From Fructobacillus apis (GTDB lineage Bacteria > Bacillota > Bacilli > Lactobacillales > Lactobacillaceae): 64,000 nt of DNA. Position numbers and translations under genes: made by a program. Under the pieces are notes generated by a model. The model saw only the letters and a program-made list of their open reading frames with translations, searched no databases and was not told the DNA's origin. The stretch lies in the NCBI RefSeq assembly GCF_023893635.1, contig NZ_JAMWYK010000005.1:23035-87034 (forward strand), read 5' to 3'. Below are positions 53,892-63,699 of this stretch, one piece after another; positions within the stretch are counted from its first letter, which is position 1; each line of letters begins with the position of its first letter.

Positions 53892-54111
53892 ACGCTACTT
53901 AGCAGACAAATCCCTGACGATTTACCGGGTTTCTAAAAACTCGGGTTATGGTTATACGACCATCCACCGGTCATTCAATAAGGATCAGTCCAAGGCGACG
54001 TCCATGAATCTTCGCGATTTGGACGCGCTGGCCCAGGCACAACACCTGGCCATGTGGCAGGTTCTTCGCGAGTTGGAACACGCATACCAGCTCGACGAGG
54101 ATGATTCGTAA
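53872..54111 (+). CDS. Small HTH-like protein, 79 aa
   Basis: A 79-residue basic protein with an HTH-like segment YLADKSLTIYRVSKNSGYGYTTIHRSF followed by a helix LRDLDALAQAQHLAMWQVLREL (quoted in parts). SD is AAAGGAGG. Located upstream of clpL with a 68-nt gap lacking a terminator, so it may be co-transcribed and regulate it. Not a match to CtsR or HrcA. Function inferred. Confidence 0.6.
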   Translation: MVRFNIKRYLADKSLTIYRVSKNSGYGYTTIHRSFNKDQSKATSMNLRDLDALAQAQHLAMWQVLRELEHAYQLDEDDS

Positions 54112-54179
54112 CCACTCAAGAATGCGCTGTTGCCAAAATAACATTCACTAAAAACTAAATATAAAGGTAGGTAAAGAAT

Positions 54180-56312
54180 ATGGCATACCAAAACGATCCG
54201 TTTAACAATCAGAACTTCGGTTCCGATATGAACAATATTTTCGATAATATGATGGGCAACCTGGGAGGCATGAATTCGGAAAACCGCCGCTACTTAATTA
54301 ACGGTCGCGAAGTCAGTCCTGAAGAGTTTGCATACTACAAGCAAACTGGTAAGCTGCCCAACATGGAAGAAGCACAAGCAGCCGGCAACGGCCGTGCTTC
54401 CAACCAGAAGGGTAAGATTAAGAAGGATGGCATGCTTTCTAAGCTTGGCCGTAATTTAACCCAAGAAGCAAAGGATGGATTGCTTGATCCCGTCATCGGA
54501 CGGAACAAGGAAATCCAAGAAACCGCTGAAATCTTGTCACGCCGGACGAAGAACAACCCCGTGTTGGTCGGAGACGCCGGTGTTGGTAAGACTGCTGTCA
54601 TTGAAGGATTGGCACAGGCCATTGTGGCCGGGGATGTTCCCGCTGCCATCCAAGACAAGCAGATTTACTCCATTGATATTTCCCAATTGGAAGCAGGTAC
54701 GCAGTACCGTGGAGCCTTTGAAGAAAACGTTCAAAAGCTCATTGACGAAGTCAAGAACGCCGGAAACGTCGTCTTGTTCTTCGATGAAATTCACCAAATC
54801 TTAGGTGCCGGTTCAACCGGTGACGGAGAGGGTGGTAAGGGATTGGCCGACATCTTGAAGCCAGCCTTGTCACGTGGTGAGTTGTCACTAATTGGTGCAA
54901 CGACCCAAGACGAATACCGTAACACGATTTTGAAGAACGCCGCTTTGGCTCGTCGTTTCAACGAAGTCAAGGTGAACGCCCCTTCAGCAGAAGACACGTT
55001 GAAGATTCTCCAAGGAATCGCACCATTATATGAGGAGCACCACAACGTCACGTTGCCTGAATCAGTCTTGAAGGCGGCCGTGGACTACTCCGTTCAGTAC
55101 ATTCCACAACGTTCGTTGCCTGATAAGGCCATCGATTTGATCGATATGACGGCCGCTCACTTGTCAGCGCAAAACCCTGCCACCGATAAGGTGTCACTGG
55201 AAAAGCGTTTGGATGATTTGAAGGCCGAACAAGACCGCGTCGTCCAAGAAGAGGACTACGAAAAGGCCTTGTCTATCAAAAACCAGATTAAGGACATCAA
55301 GCACGAACTTGAAAATGCGAAGGAAGCGAAGAAGGTCGAAGCCACGCCAAACGATGTGGCTCAGTCCGTTGAACGTTTGACGGGTATCCCAGTGTCACAA
55401 ATGGGTGCTTCTGACATCGAACACTTGAAGCAAATCGACAAGCGCTTGTCCGGTAAGGTGATCGGTCAAGAAGAGGCCGTCAACATGGTGGCCCGCGCCA
55501 TCCGTCGTAACCGTGCCGGATTCGACGAAGGAAACCGTCCAATCGGTTCCTTCCTCTTCGTTGGACCAACCGGCGTTGGTAAGACGGAATTGGCAAAGCA
55601 GTTAGCAAAGGACCTCTTCGGAACGAAGGAATCCATCATCCGTTTGGACATGTCCGAATACTCTGACCAAACCGCGGTCTCCAAGTTGATTGGTGCCACT
55701 GCCGGTTACGTTGGATACGACGACAACGCCCACACGTTGACGGAAAAGGTTCGTCGAAACCCTTACTCAATCGTCCTCTTGGATGAAATTGAAAAGGCTA
55801 ACCCACAAGTTTTGACTCTGCTCTTGCAGGTCTTGGACGACGGACGCTTGACCGACGGTCAAGGTAACGTGGTCAACTTCAAGAACACGGTGGTGATTGC
55901 AACCTCTAACGCCGGATTCGGTGACAAGAACGCCGAGGCGGGTGAGTTGATGGACCGCTTGTCCAACTTCTTCCGTCCAGAATTCTTGAACCGTTTCAAC
56001 GGTGTGGTTGAATTCTCATCACTGACAAAGCACGACTTGAAGCAAATCGTCGACTTGATGTTGGCTGATGTGAACAAGACGTTGGCCAAGAAGGATTTGA
56101 CTTTGACAATTTCTGACGAAGTCAAAGAACACTTGATTGACGACGGTTACGATGAAGCACTTGGAGCCCGTCCACTCCGTCGTGTGATCGAGCAACAGAT
56201 TCGTGACCAGGTCACGGACTTCTACCTCGATAACCCTGACAAGAAGGCGTTGTCTGCTGACATGGTCGACGGCAAGGTCGTGATTTCTGCAATCGAAGAA
56301 GAAAAGAACTAA
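54180..56312 (+). CDS. clpL: ClpL-type ATP-dependent chaperone
   Basis: HSP100/Clp disaggregase of 710 residues, without the ClpN repeat domain. The N-terminus is Asn/Gly-rich ([17 protein letters not shown]), a hallmark of ClpL. AAA-1 has GDAGVGKTA and [11 protein letters not shown]-2 has GPTGVGKTE and LLDEIEKA; a short coiled middle domain (about 345-400) lies between. It acts in heat and stress survival. No CIRCE or CtsR box was seen upstream. Confidence 0.92.
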   Translation: MAYQNDPFNNQNFGSDMNNIFDNMMGNLGGMNSENRRYLINGREVSPEEFAYYKQTGKLPNMEEAQAAGNGRASNQKGKIKKDGMLSKLGRNLTQEAKDGLLDPVIGRNKEIQETAEILSRRTKNNPVLVGDAGVGKTAVIEGLAQAIVAGDVPAAIQDKQIYSIDISQLEAGTQYRGAFEENVQKLIDEVKNAGNVVLFFDEIHQILGAGSTGDGEGGKGLADILKPALSRGELSLIGATTQDEYRNTILKNAALARRFNEVKVNAPSAEDTLKILQGIAPLYEEHHNVTLPESVLKAAVDYSVQYIPQRSLPDKAIDLIDMTAAHLSAQNPATDKVSLEKRLDDLKAEQDRVVQEEDYEKALSIKNQIKDIKHELENAKEAKKVEATPNDVAQSVERLTGIPVSQMGASDIEHLKQIDKRLSGKVIGQEEAVNMVARAIRRNRAGFDEGNRPIGSFLFVGPTGVGKTELAKQLAKDLFGTKESIIRLDMSEYSDQTAVSKLIGATAGYVGYDDNAHTLTEKVRRNPYSIVLLDEIEKANPQVLTLLLQVLDDGRLTDGQGNVVNFKNTVVIATSNAGFGDKNAEAGELMDRLSNFFRPEFLNRFNGVVEFSSLTKHDLKQIVDLMLADVNKTLAKKDLTLTISDEVKEHLIDDGYDEALGARPLRRVIEQQIRDQVTDFYLDNPDKKALSADMVDGKVVISAIEEEKN

Positions 56313-56322
56313 GACTTAAATG

Positions 56323-56362
56323 AAAAGCTCTGGCTTTCTTAACGGAAGGCTGGGGCTTTTTT
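56323..56362 (+). terminator. Terminator after clpL
   Basis: AAAGCTCTGGCTTTC paired with GGAAGGCTGGGGCTTT plus T7. Confidence 0.88.
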
Positions 56363-56459
56363 TATGCGTCATTTTTCCAATGAAGCGACGGTATCTCTGT
56401 TAGACTATTCATATGTAAAAACGCGCTTCGCGCTTAAAACGACACGAAGGTAGAAAACA

Positions 56460-57257
56460 ATGGCTAAATTTAGAGAGAAAAATCCAAACGAATCACATCA
56501 CGGCGTGGGCATCTTTTTCCTCACAGTCTTGGGGATGTTCCTCTACCCCGGCTATCCTGACGACATCTCCCTGAAGTGGTCGATTCGCCTCGCTGCTTTG
56601 ATGTGTATCGTCCTCTTTTTCTTGATACGTCTGGTTCGTCGCGTAACCAACCAGGAGCGTTTGTTCGACAAACGTTTTGGATGGACGACGGACATCAAGT
56701 GGATGACGGGAATCATAGCTGCCATTTACCTGATGCTTTACGTGACAAACGGCAATATCGAAAGCGTCGGGAAGCTCTCGCACGGTTCAGCAAACCTCAT
56801 TGTCTCCTGCCTCTTCACCGCCATCGGGGCCGGATTCTTTGAGGAATACTTGATGCGTGGTTACTTCTTCAACCTCTTCCAACGGGTCTGGATCCGCTTT
56901 GGCATCAAGAAGAATCGCCTACTCTACACGTCGCTCGTCACGAGCCTGATGTTTGGCCTTTTCCACCTCACGAACCTGGGGCAGGGGCCCACGGAAGCCA
57001 TCATTCAGCAGGCTTTTTACGCCGCCTGCTTCGGCCTTTTCTTCGCCACGCTGCGCATCCTGACGAACACGGTCTGGGCCGGTGCTATTCTGCACTTCCT
57101 CTTCGATTTGCAGGATTCATTGACGGAGGATTTGACGGCGAGCCCCTGGTGGTTGATCATTCTGATTTTCCTCCCCGTGGCCGTTGCCTCACTGGTCATC
57201 ATTCATCAGTTCGATGGCAAAGTCCAAAACGACAGCGTCCAAGAACTGGAAGCTTAA
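56460..57257 (+). CDS. CPBP-family intramembrane metalloprotease
   Basis: A 265-residue membrane protease or protease-like protein with about eight helices and the CPBP (Abi) motifs FFEEYLMRGYFFNLF (EE...R), FGLFHLTN and ILHFLFDL, which supply the Glu and His ligands. Relatives process small bacteriocin-type peptides or prenyl proteins. No obvious substrate gene is adjacent. Confidence 0.88.
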   Translation: MAKFREKNPNESHHGVGIFFLTVLGMFLYPGYPDDISLKWSIRLAALMCIVLFFLIRLVRRVTNQERLFDKRFGWTTDIKWMTGIIAAIYLMLYVTNGNIESVGKLSHGSANLIVSCLFTAIGAGFFEEYLMRGYFFNLFQRVWIRFGIKKNRLLYTSLVTSLMFGLFHLTNLGQGPTEAIIQQAFYAACFGLFFATLRILTNTVWAGAILHFLFDLQDSLTEDLTASPWWLIILIFLPVAVASLVIIHQFDGKVQNDSVQELEA

Positions 57258-57259
57258 TC

Positions 57260-57290
57260 AAAAAGCGCCGGAATTCCCCGGCGCTTTTTT
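57260..57290. terminator. Bidirectional terminator before the DUF4325 pair
   Basis: AAAAAGCGCCGG/CCGGCGCTTTTT with AATTC loop. Confidence 0.9.
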
Positions 57291-57297
57291 ATGTGCT

Positions 57298-57750
57298 TTA
57301 CTTGAATTTGAAATAGCTGTCGATGCGGTCATCGGGCAGATCAAAGAGAAAGGCTTTGTAGATTTTGTGGAAGGAGTCGTTTAAGAGAGTGAGGGTTGTT
57401 GGGTTTGACTTTGATACTTCATCTTGGACGATGCAGTGTTCGATCGTAGCTAATGCAGATAGTAGCTGGTCATAAATTTTTGAATGGGCATACTTGAAGT
57501 AAAGCATATCGTTTTTGAAATCTCGGAGTAGGTAAGATAACTGCGTGCCCGACTGTTGTTTGTCTTCTGAAGTAATGTATGTTCTTAACGCTTTGGGTAA
57601 GGTAGAGAGCAAATAAGCCTGGTATAGCGGTTTTGAAAATTCGATTTCTCTCTTTGACTTCATTCTTCTTTCAGATAAATAAAAGGTTATGATTGCGATG
57701 ACGCACATAACGCATGGTGGGATGAGAGCCATCAAATTAGTAAAGATCAC
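57298..57750 (-). CDS. Membrane-anchored helical protein, 150 aa, unknown
   Basis: Not recognised. It has one N-terminal membrane helix (about residues 5-25, LIPPCVMCVIAIITFYLS), a basic stretch RRMKSKR, then a soluble helical domain of about 115 residues. Its start overlaps the DUF4325 gene end by 14 nt, so translation is coupled. GGGTTTGACTTT at 57401-57412 falls in this gene. Codon use is more AT-rich than neighbours. Confidence 0.65.
   Translation of the reverse strand: MIFTNLMALIPPCVMCVIAIITFYLSERRMKSKREIEFSKPLYQAYLLSTLPKALRTYITSEDKQQSGTQLSYLLRDFKNDMLYFKYAHSKIYDQLLSALATIEHCIVQDEVSKSNPTTLTLLNDSFHKIYKAFLFDLPDDRIDSYFKFK
57401..57412 (+). repeat. 12-mer GGGTYTGACTTT (T form), copy 8
   Basis: Exact copy, + orientation inside a minus-strand gene (encodes KSNP on the opposite strand). 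Confidence 0.55.
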
Positions 57751-58033
57751 GATATAAGCCCTCCGTTAATTTTTCAGATGAGGTGATAAAGGTGACTCTG
57801 TTGATAATGCCATCGGAACCAATTTTTCTAACGATTGGTTGGACGAAGCCTGCCCAAAAAGATGTGCCGATGATAACGATGGAATCGGGAAAACGAATGG
57901 TGATTCTTCCGTTCCAATCTTCATCTGTTAGTTGTGAATCGACTTGCTTTTTAAATGCTTCCGAACCTTCTTTTACGCCTGCGAGTCCGAATACGTCAGA
58001 TGATCCGAAATCGAGGTTAATAACTTTTTCCAT
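57737..58033 (-). CDS. STAS-like DUF4325 protein
   Basis: A 98-residue protein with a STAS-like alpha/beta pattern: INLDFGSSDVFGL, then ITIRFPDSIVIIGTSFWAGFVQPIVRKIG (given here in parts: FPDSI, GTSFWAGF), then VTFITSSEKL. This matches DUF4325, found beside kinase-like or effector genes. It is the upstream gene of an operon with the membrane protein at 57298, sharing 14 nt. SD is AAAGGAG. Role unknown; a signalling pair is inferred. Confidence 0.75.
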   Translation of the reverse strand: MEKVINLDFGSSDVFGLAGVKEGSEAFKKQVDSQLTDEDWNGRITIRFPDSIVIIGTSFWAGFVQPIVRKIGSDGIINRVTFITSSEKLTEGLYRDLY

Positions 58034-58105
58034 ATTATTCTCCTTTGATTTTTCATTCTTATGTTCTTAACTAACCCCAATATAGCAGGTATTTCGGCTT
58101 AAAAT

Positions 58106-58120
58106 ATTCCGATTCGGAAT
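58106..58120. promoter_or_regulatory. 15-bp palindrome upstream of the DUF4325 pair
   Basis: ATTCCGA-T-TCGGAAT, overlapping the likely -35 region of a minus-strand promoter whose -10 (TGC-TATATT) lies near 58079-58087. Confidence 0.55.
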
Positions 58121-58180
58121 GAAGAAAATCAGGGTCTAAAACGTATTTAAATAAAGAAGAAAAAGGCTTTTACACCCATG

Positions 58181-58213
58181 AAAAAAGTCCTAAACGAACC
58201 GGTCGTTTAGGAC
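58181..58213 (-). terminator. Terminator of the GNAT gene
   Basis: Minus strand: GTCCTAAACGA/TCGTTTAGGAC then T6. Confidence 0.9.
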
Positions 58214-58275
58214 AAAGTGAAAATTGTTTTGAAAACCGCCGGGCAACTGCCAAGAAGAAAACGGCACCCGCCAAT

Positions 58276-58587
58276 TTAGTTGATCGGGCAGGAGTCTGCG
58301 TTGTCGCCCGGTTCCAAAGCGACGTCGGCGTACTTTTCGCTAAAACGCTTGAAGAGCACCGCGGCATAGCGACAGTCGGGTTTGACTTTTTTACCTTCTG
58401 AACGGGCCAGGTCGCAGACGGCATCGACCAATTGTTGGGCAATGTTTTGTCCACGCAGGGAAGGGTCAACATAGGTGTGGCTCAATGCGAGAACCGTGCC
58501 GTTTTCCTCTTTTAAATAGGATACCTCGCCGAGACGCTCGTCGTTTTCCATATAGTAAAACCAGCCGGGCTTTTGAATGATTGCCAT
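58276..58587 (-). CDS. GNAT-like N-acetyltransferase (YjdJ type)
   Basis: A 103-residue GCN5-related protein of the short type: LSHTYVDPSLRGQNIAQQLV (acetyl-CoA-binding RGQNIA) followed by ARSEGKKVKPDCRYAAVLFKRF (residues read with spacing as KPDCRY). This short form lacks several N-terminal strands of full GNATs. Substrate unknown. SD is AAAGGAGG. A copy of the 12-mer lies in it. Confidence 0.8.
   Translation of the reverse strand: MAIIQKPGWFYYMENDERLGEVSYLKEENGTVLALSHTYVDPSLRGQNIAQQLVDAVCDLARSEGKKVKPDCRYAAVLFKRFSEKYADVALEPGDNADSCPIN
58378..58389 (+). repeat. 12-mer GGGTYTGACTTT (T form), copy 9
   Basis: Exact copy, + orientation within the minus-strand GNAT gene (encodes KVKP). Confidence 0.55.
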
Positions 58588-58671
58588 AGAATCCTCCTTT
58601 TTGAATAGTCGAATTTAACGTATAATGAAGCTATTAATAAATCGATTTTAACAGAAAAAGGTGGAAGAAAC

Positions 58672-59145
58672 ATGGCAGCACGTGGATTTGAAGTAGTAAG
58701 TGAGTTTGAAGGGCAGGGCATCAACTTGCCACAGCGCTCAACGATGCAGGCGGCCGGCTATGATTTTGAAGCTGCAGAAGATATCATCGTGCCAGCTCAA
58801 GGCTTGCAAAAGTCAGTGAAGCCAACCTTGGTGCCAACTGGAATCAAGGCCTACATGCAAGAGGGGGAATACCTCCAATTGGTTTCCCGTTCATCCGGCC
58901 CAATGAAGAAGAAGTTGATCATGTCAAACGGGGTCGGCATCATCGACGGTGACTACTACAACAACGAAAAGAACGAAGGGCACATCTTCTTCCAGTTCTT
59001 GAACTTCGGTGACGAAGACTTGCAAATCAAGAAGGGTGATCGCATTGGACAAGGACTCTTCTTGCCATTCTTGCTCGCAGATCAGGACGCCGACGCCATC
59101 AAGACGGTGCGTTCCGGTGGATTTGGTTCAACTGGGGAGGCTTAA
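58672..59145 (+). CDS. dut: dUTP diphosphatase, trimeric
   Basis: Hydrolyses dUTP to dUMP and pyrophosphate. The 157 residues have the trimeric dUTPase motifs: AGYDF (1), VSRSSG (2), GVGIIDGDYYNN (3, Tyr and Asp for deoxyribose), GDRIGQGLF (4), and RSGGFGSTG (5, the P-loop-like tail). It precedes radA by 5 nt, so the pair is co-transcribed. SD is GTGGAAG. Confidence 0.93.
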   Translation: MAARGFEVVSEFEGQGINLPQRSTMQAAGYDFEAAEDIIVPAQGLQKSVKPTLVPTGIKAYMQEGEYLQLVSRSSGPMKKKLIMSNGVGIIDGDYYNNEKNEGHIFFQFLNFGDEDLQIKKGDRIGQGLFLPFLLADQDADAIKTVRSGGFGSTGEA

Positions 59146-59150
59146 GCTAA

Positions 59151-60518
59151 GTGGCGAAGGCAAAAACACAATTTATCTGTTCCAACTGTGATTTCATCTC
59201 TGCCCGTTACTTGGGCCGCTGCCCAAACTGTGGGGAGTGGGGAACCTTCGTTGAAGAAAAGATTCAACCCGAAACACAGTCCCGCAAGAGCCATGTCGGA
59301 ATTGATGGAAAGGCCGCCAAGGTCGAGAAGATTAACCAGGTTTCCCTGGAAGAAACGCCCAAGGTGGCAACGGAGCTGAAGGAACTGAACCGCGTGCTCG
59401 GTGGCGGAGTCGTCGCCGGAACGCTGGTTTTGATCGGTGGAGACCCCGGAATCGGGAAGTCGACGCTCTTGCTCCAGGTTTCCGGCCAGCTGGCCAACCA
59501 CGGCAAGGTGCTCTACGTCACCGGTGAAGAATCAGCGACGCAGGTGAAGATGCGTGCGGACCGTTTGGACGTGGGCGGGGATGACTTTTACCTCTACCCC
59601 GAAACGGACATGGAAGCCATCAAGAAGCAGGTCGAGAGCCTGCAGCCAAACTACCTGATCATCGATTCCGTGCAGACGATGCAGGAGCCGGATTTGACGT
59701 CGCCGATTGGTTCGGTGGCTCAGATTCGTGAGGTGACGGCGGACTTGCTCCAAATCGCAAAGACCAATAACATTTCGGTCTTCATCGTTGGTCACGTGAC
59801 CAAGGGTGGGGCGATTGCCGGTCCAAAGATTCTGGAACACATGGTGGACACGGTGCTCTATTTCGAGGGTGACCGCCACTACAAGTACCGAATTTTGCGT
59901 GCGGTGAAGAACCGTTTCGGTGCGACAAACGAGCTCGGAATCTTTGAGATGCGTGACAAGGGGCTGTCCGAGGTGGCCAATCCTTCCGAGATATTCTTGG
60001 AAGAACGGCTGGCTGATGCGACCGGCTCGGCGATCGTCGCCACCCTTGAAGGGGAACGGCCCATCTTGGTTGAACTCCAAGCTCTGGTGACGCCTTCCGT
60101 CTTTGGAAACGCACAGCGAACGGCCACTGGATTGGACCGCAACCGCGTGTCCTTAATCATGGCGGTCTTGGAAAAGCGGGCCAACCTGCTGTTGCAAAAC
60201 CAAGACGCTTATTTGAAGGCGGCTGGTGGTGTGAAGTTAGACGAGCCAGCCATTGATTTAGCAATTGCCGTGGCAATTGCGTCGTCCTATTCGGATAAAG
60301 AGTCGCCGGCCTCGGACGTCTTCGTCGGCGAACTTGGTCTGACCGGTGAGGTCAGGTCGGTGTCTGACCTCGAAGGACGTTTGAAAGAAGCGCGCAAGCT
60401 TGGCTTTGCGCGCGCCGTTGTCCCAAAGAATAACTTAGCTTCCGTCAACGTACCCGATGGCCTCGAAGTCATCGGTGTCTCGACCATCAAGGAAGCCTTG
60501 AAGATTGCCTTGGGCTAA
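59151..60518 (+). CDS. radA: DNA repair protein RadA (Sms)
   Basis: RecA-like branch-migration helicase in recombination and repair. The 455 residues have a C4 zinc finger (Cys10, 13, 24, 27), Walker [11 protein letters not shown], the KNRFG motif ([15 protein letters not shown]) and a C-terminal Lon-protease-like domain. Start is GTG at 59151, supported by GGGGAGG upstream; it begins right after the dut stop. Confidence 0.94.
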   Translation: MAKAKTQFICSNCDFISARYLGRCPNCGEWGTFVEEKIQPETQSRKSHVGIDGKAAKVEKINQVSLEETPKVATELKELNRVLGGGVVAGTLVLIGGDPGIGKSTLLLQVSGQLANHGKVLYVTGEESATQVKMRADRLDVGGDDFYLYPETDMEAIKKQVESLQPNYLIIDSVQTMQEPDLTSPIGSVAQIREVTADLLQIAKTNNISVFIVGHVTKGGAIAGPKILEHMVDTVLYFEGDRHYKYRILRAVKNRFGATNELGIFEMRDKGLSEVANPSEIFLEERLADATGSAIVATLEGERPILVELQALVTPSVFGNAQRTATGLDRNRVSLIMAVLEKRANLLLQNQDAYLKAAGGVKLDEPAIDLAIAVAIASSYSDKESPASDVFVGELGLTGEVRSVSDLEGRLKEARKLGFARAVVPKNNLASVNVPDGLEVIGVSTIKEALKIALG

Positions 60519-60539
60519 GAAACCCTAGGGAAATCAGGC

Positions 60540-60566
60540 AGTGCCCCTGAATTCACGGGCACTTTG
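60540..60566 (+). terminator. Terminator after radA
   Basis: AGTGCCC/GGGCACT with short T run; modest. Confidence 0.6.
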
Positions 60567-60623
60567 TTGTATACTGAGTAAGAGAAATTTTCAGCTTTAG
60601 CTGATTTTAGGAGATATGGAAAC

Positions 60624-62120
60624 ATGACTGACGACTTTCGCGTCCGCTATGCCCCATCACCAACGGGGTACTTGCACATTGGAAACGCCCGGACGGCGCT
60701 CTTTAACTGGCTCTTTGCACGCCATTACAACGGAACGTTTGTAATCCGGATTGAAGATACTGATTCTTCACGTAACATCGAAGACGGAGAAAAGTCACAA
60801 CTCGACAACTTGAAGTGGTTGGGCTTGGACTGGGATGAATCACCTGCAAATCCGGGTGAATACGGACCATACCGTCAATCAGAACGTAACGAACAAGGCA
60901 TCTACCAACCATACATCGACGACTTGCTCGAACGTGGTTTGGCTTACAAGTCCTACAAGACTTCCGAAGAATTGGCTGCTGAACGTGAAGCGCAACAAGC
61001 TGCTAAGCAAGCACCTCACTATGTCTACGAATACGAAGGCATGACAAAGGAAGAACGTGAAGAAAAGTACGCCGAATTTGAAGCACAAGGCTTGAAGCCG
61101 GTTGTCCGTATCCGTGTTCCCGAAGACAAGATGTACAAGTGGGATGACATCGTTAAGGGTCCAATCGCCATCGGTGGAAAAGAAGTCGGTGGAGACTGGG
61201 TTATCCAAAAGGCTGACGGTATGCCAACATACAACTTTGCCGTAACGGTCGACGACCACTTGATGAAGATCACCCACGTTTTGCGTGGTGACGATCACGT
61301 TTCAAACACGCCAAAGCAAATGATGGTTTACGATGCCTTCGGTTGGGACATTCCGCACTTCGGGCACATGGCTTTGATCATCAATGCCGCAACTGGTAAG
61401 AAGTTGTCAAAGCGTGACAACGACATCTTGCAGTTCGTGGAACAATACCGTGAACTCGGTTACCAACCAGAAGCCCTTGATAACTTCATCGGTCTTTTGG
61501 GATGGTCACCAAAGGGTGAAGACGAAATCTTCTCACTGGAAGAATTCAAGAACATGTTTGACGAACACCGTTTGTCAAAGGCCAACGCCAAGTTCGACCA
61601 AAAGAAGTTGGAATGGATTAACAACCAATGGATCCGTCGCGACAAGGACAAGATCATGCCACAATTGATCGAAGAATTGGTCAAGGCTGGATTCATCACC
61701 GAAGACGAAGCGAAGAAAAAGCACGACTGGCTCGTGCAAGCCATCGACGTTGCAGGTGTCGACGGTATCTCATACACGCACCAAATCGTTGACTTGATGC
61801 GCGAACCATTCTTCCAATTGGGTGACATCACCGACGAAATGGTGGAGTACCTCCAATCAGAAGAAGGAAAGAAGGTCTTTGCCGCATGGGAAAAGGCCTA
61901 CACGGAATTAACTGAAGACACGGATGCCGCCACTTACATGGCGACGATTCGTTCCATCCAAAACGAATTGGAAATCAAGGGTCGTCCGCTCTGGAACCCA
62001 ATTCGTATCGCCACGACGCACCAAATCCAAGGACCGAACTTGCCTGAATTGCTTGTTTTGTTGAACAAGGATGACGTGTTGAAGACGATGGCTGATGTGA
62101 AGGCTAAGTACTTGGCATAA
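60624..62120 (+). CDS. gltX: Glutamyl-tRNA synthetase
   Basis: Charges tRNA-Glu (and often tRNA-Gln in Firmicutes). The 498 residues carry the class I motifs: HIGH as YLHIGNART (16-24), the KMSKS-like KLSKRD, and the anticodon-binding C-domain. It is a single gene between terminators. Expressed at a high level by its codon use. Confidence 0.96.
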   Translation: MTDDFRVRYAPSPTGYLHIGNARTALFNWLFARHYNGTFVIRIEDTDSSRNIEDGEKSQLDNLKWLGLDWDESPANPGEYGPYRQSERNEQGIYQPYIDDLLERGLAYKSYKTSEELAAEREAQQAAKQAPHYVYEYEGMTKEEREEKYAEFEAQGLKPVVRIRVPEDKMYKWDDIVKGPIAIGGKEVGGDWVIQKADGMPTYNFAVTVDDHLMKITHVLRGDDHVSNTPKQMMVYDAFGWDIPHFGHMALIINAATGKKLSKRDNDILQFVEQYRELGYQPEALDNFIGLLGWSPKGEDEIFSLEEFKNMFDEHRLSKANAKFDQKKLEWINNQWIRRDKDKIMPQLIEELVKAGFITEDEAKKKHDWLVQAIDVAGVDGISYTHQIVDLMREPFFQLGDITDEMVEYLQSEEGKKVFAAWEKAYTELTEDTDAATYMATIRSIQNELEIKGRPLWNPIRIATTHQIQGPNLPELLVLLNKDDVLKTMADVKAKYLA

Positions 62121-62131
62121 GTTTATATAGT

Positions 62132-62164
62132 AAAAAGCAGTTCGCTTCGGCGGACTGCTTTTTT
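62132..62164 (+). terminator. Terminator after gltX
   Basis: AAAAGCAGTTCGC-TTCG-GCGGACTGCTTTT, UUCG-type tetraloop, T6. Confidence 0.92.
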
Positions 62165-62257
62165 GATAGCTTGTTTTGTAAACAGGTAGGTTGTTTAACG
62201 ACCCGTTATTTGGGCGCTTTTGTTATAATGTAGAAAAACACAGAAGGAATCGATTTT

Positions 62258-63667
62258 ATGCAAACGGTATACAACACTTACAGCTTAGAAAAAGAGACGT
62301 TTACGCCCATTCAAGATGGCAAGGTGTTGATGTACCTTTGTGGACCGACAGTGTACAACTACATTCACATTGGAAACGCCCGTTCAACGGTCGCCTTCGA
62401 TACCATCCGCAAGTACTTTGAATGGCGTGGACTCGAAGTGAACTTTGTCTCCAACTTTACGGACTTGGGAGATAAGGTCATCAATCAGGGGATCAAGGAA
62501 GGGCTCACCGAAGAAGAGGTGGCGGATAAGTATGCCAATGCCTTCTTAGAAGATGCAGCCGCTTTGAACGTGGCGCCAGCAACAACTCGTCCCCGCGCGA
62601 CACAGTATATGGAAGAAATGGTGGCTTTCGTTGAAAAGCTGATTGCCCAGGGTGATGCTTATGAAGTGAACGGGGATGTTTACTTCAAGACCAACCAATT
62701 TAAAAACTACGCGACGCTCTCCCACCAAAACATGGATGAGTTGAAGAAGAACGCTGCCGGTCGCTTGGAAGATGATGACCAGGATGAAAAGCAGGATGCC
62801 GCAGACTTTGCCTTGTGGAAGAAGGAAGTTCGTCCCGACGTTACGGCATGGCCATCGCCTTGGGGACCCGGTCGTCCTGGCTGGCACCTTGAATGTTCCG
62901 TTATGATTGACGAACTACTCGGGGACACCATCGACATCCACGCCGGTGGAATTGACTTGGCTTTCCCGCACCACACGAACGAGTTGGCGCAGTCGGAATC
63001 CTTCCACGACAAACGATTCGTGAATTACTGGTTGCACAATGGTTTCGTGAACGTAAACGACGAAAAGATGTCCAAGTCCCTAGGAAACTTCGTGACAATT
63101 CACGACTTGCTCCAAGATGACAGCATCGATCCACAGGGGCTGCGCTACTTCCTGACGAAGACCCACTACCGTCGTCCGGTTGCCTACTCACGTGACCGCC
63201 TTGACCAGGCTCAAGCGGAGATGGATAAGATTTACCGTACGATGCGGGCTTTGGATGCAAAGATTTCAGCTGATGGGGATGTCGACCAAGCGATTAATGA
63301 GCAAGTTCTACTATTAGAAGAACGATTCATTCAAGCGATGGATGACGACTTCAATGTAGAGAACGCATTGACCGTGATGTTTGAATTGCTGACGCTAGCT
63401 AATAAACTCTTAACGTCCGATGTGACACCGGCTACGCTTTCCAAAGTCAGAGACGTCCTTGCCTCGTGGTTGCACATCTTCGGAATTGATCAGTTTGAAG
63501 AAGAACGTGAGTTACCAATGGAAGCAAAGACCTTACTTGAGGAACGCCAAGCGGCAAGAAAGGCAAAGGACTTCGCTAAGTCCGATGAAATCCGTGACCA
63601 ATTGAAGGGCATGGGTATCTTGGTAAAGGACGGTCGCGAAGGCCAAAGCATCGAATGGTTGTCATAA
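62258..63667 (+). CDS. cysS: Cysteinyl-tRNA synthetase
   Basis: Charges tRNA-Cys. The 469 residues show the class I HIGH box IHIGNARS with zinc Cys28 in LCGPTVYN, GWHLECSVM, the HTNELAQSE zinc ligands, and KMSKSLGNF. Start at 62258 has AGAAGGAAT upstream. The usual mini-III and rlmB genes do not follow; a tandem rRNA promoter does. Confidence 0.96.
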   Translation: MQTVYNTYSLEKETFTPIQDGKVLMYLCGPTVYNYIHIGNARSTVAFDTIRKYFEWRGLEVNFVSNFTDLGDKVINQGIKEGLTEEEVADKYANAFLEDAAALNVAPATTRPRATQYMEEMVAFVEKLIAQGDAYEVNGDVYFKTNQFKNYATLSHQNMDELKKNAAGRLEDDDQDEKQDAADFALWKKEVRPDVTAWPSPWGPGRPGWHLECSVMIDELLGDTIDIHAGGIDLAFPHHTNELAQSESFHDKRFVNYWLHNGFVNVNDEKMSKSLGNFVTIHDLLQDDSIDPQGLRYFLTKTHYRRPVAYSRDRLDQAQAEMDKIYRTMRALDAKISADGDVDQAINEQVLLLEERFIQAMDDDFNVENALTVMFELLTLANKLLTSDVTPATLSKVRDVLASWLHIFGIDQFEEERELPMEAKTLLEERQAARKAKDFAKSDEIRDQLKGMGILVKDGREGQSIEWLS

Positions 63668-63699
63668 AAACGAACAATCAATAAGATAATGTCTTGTAT

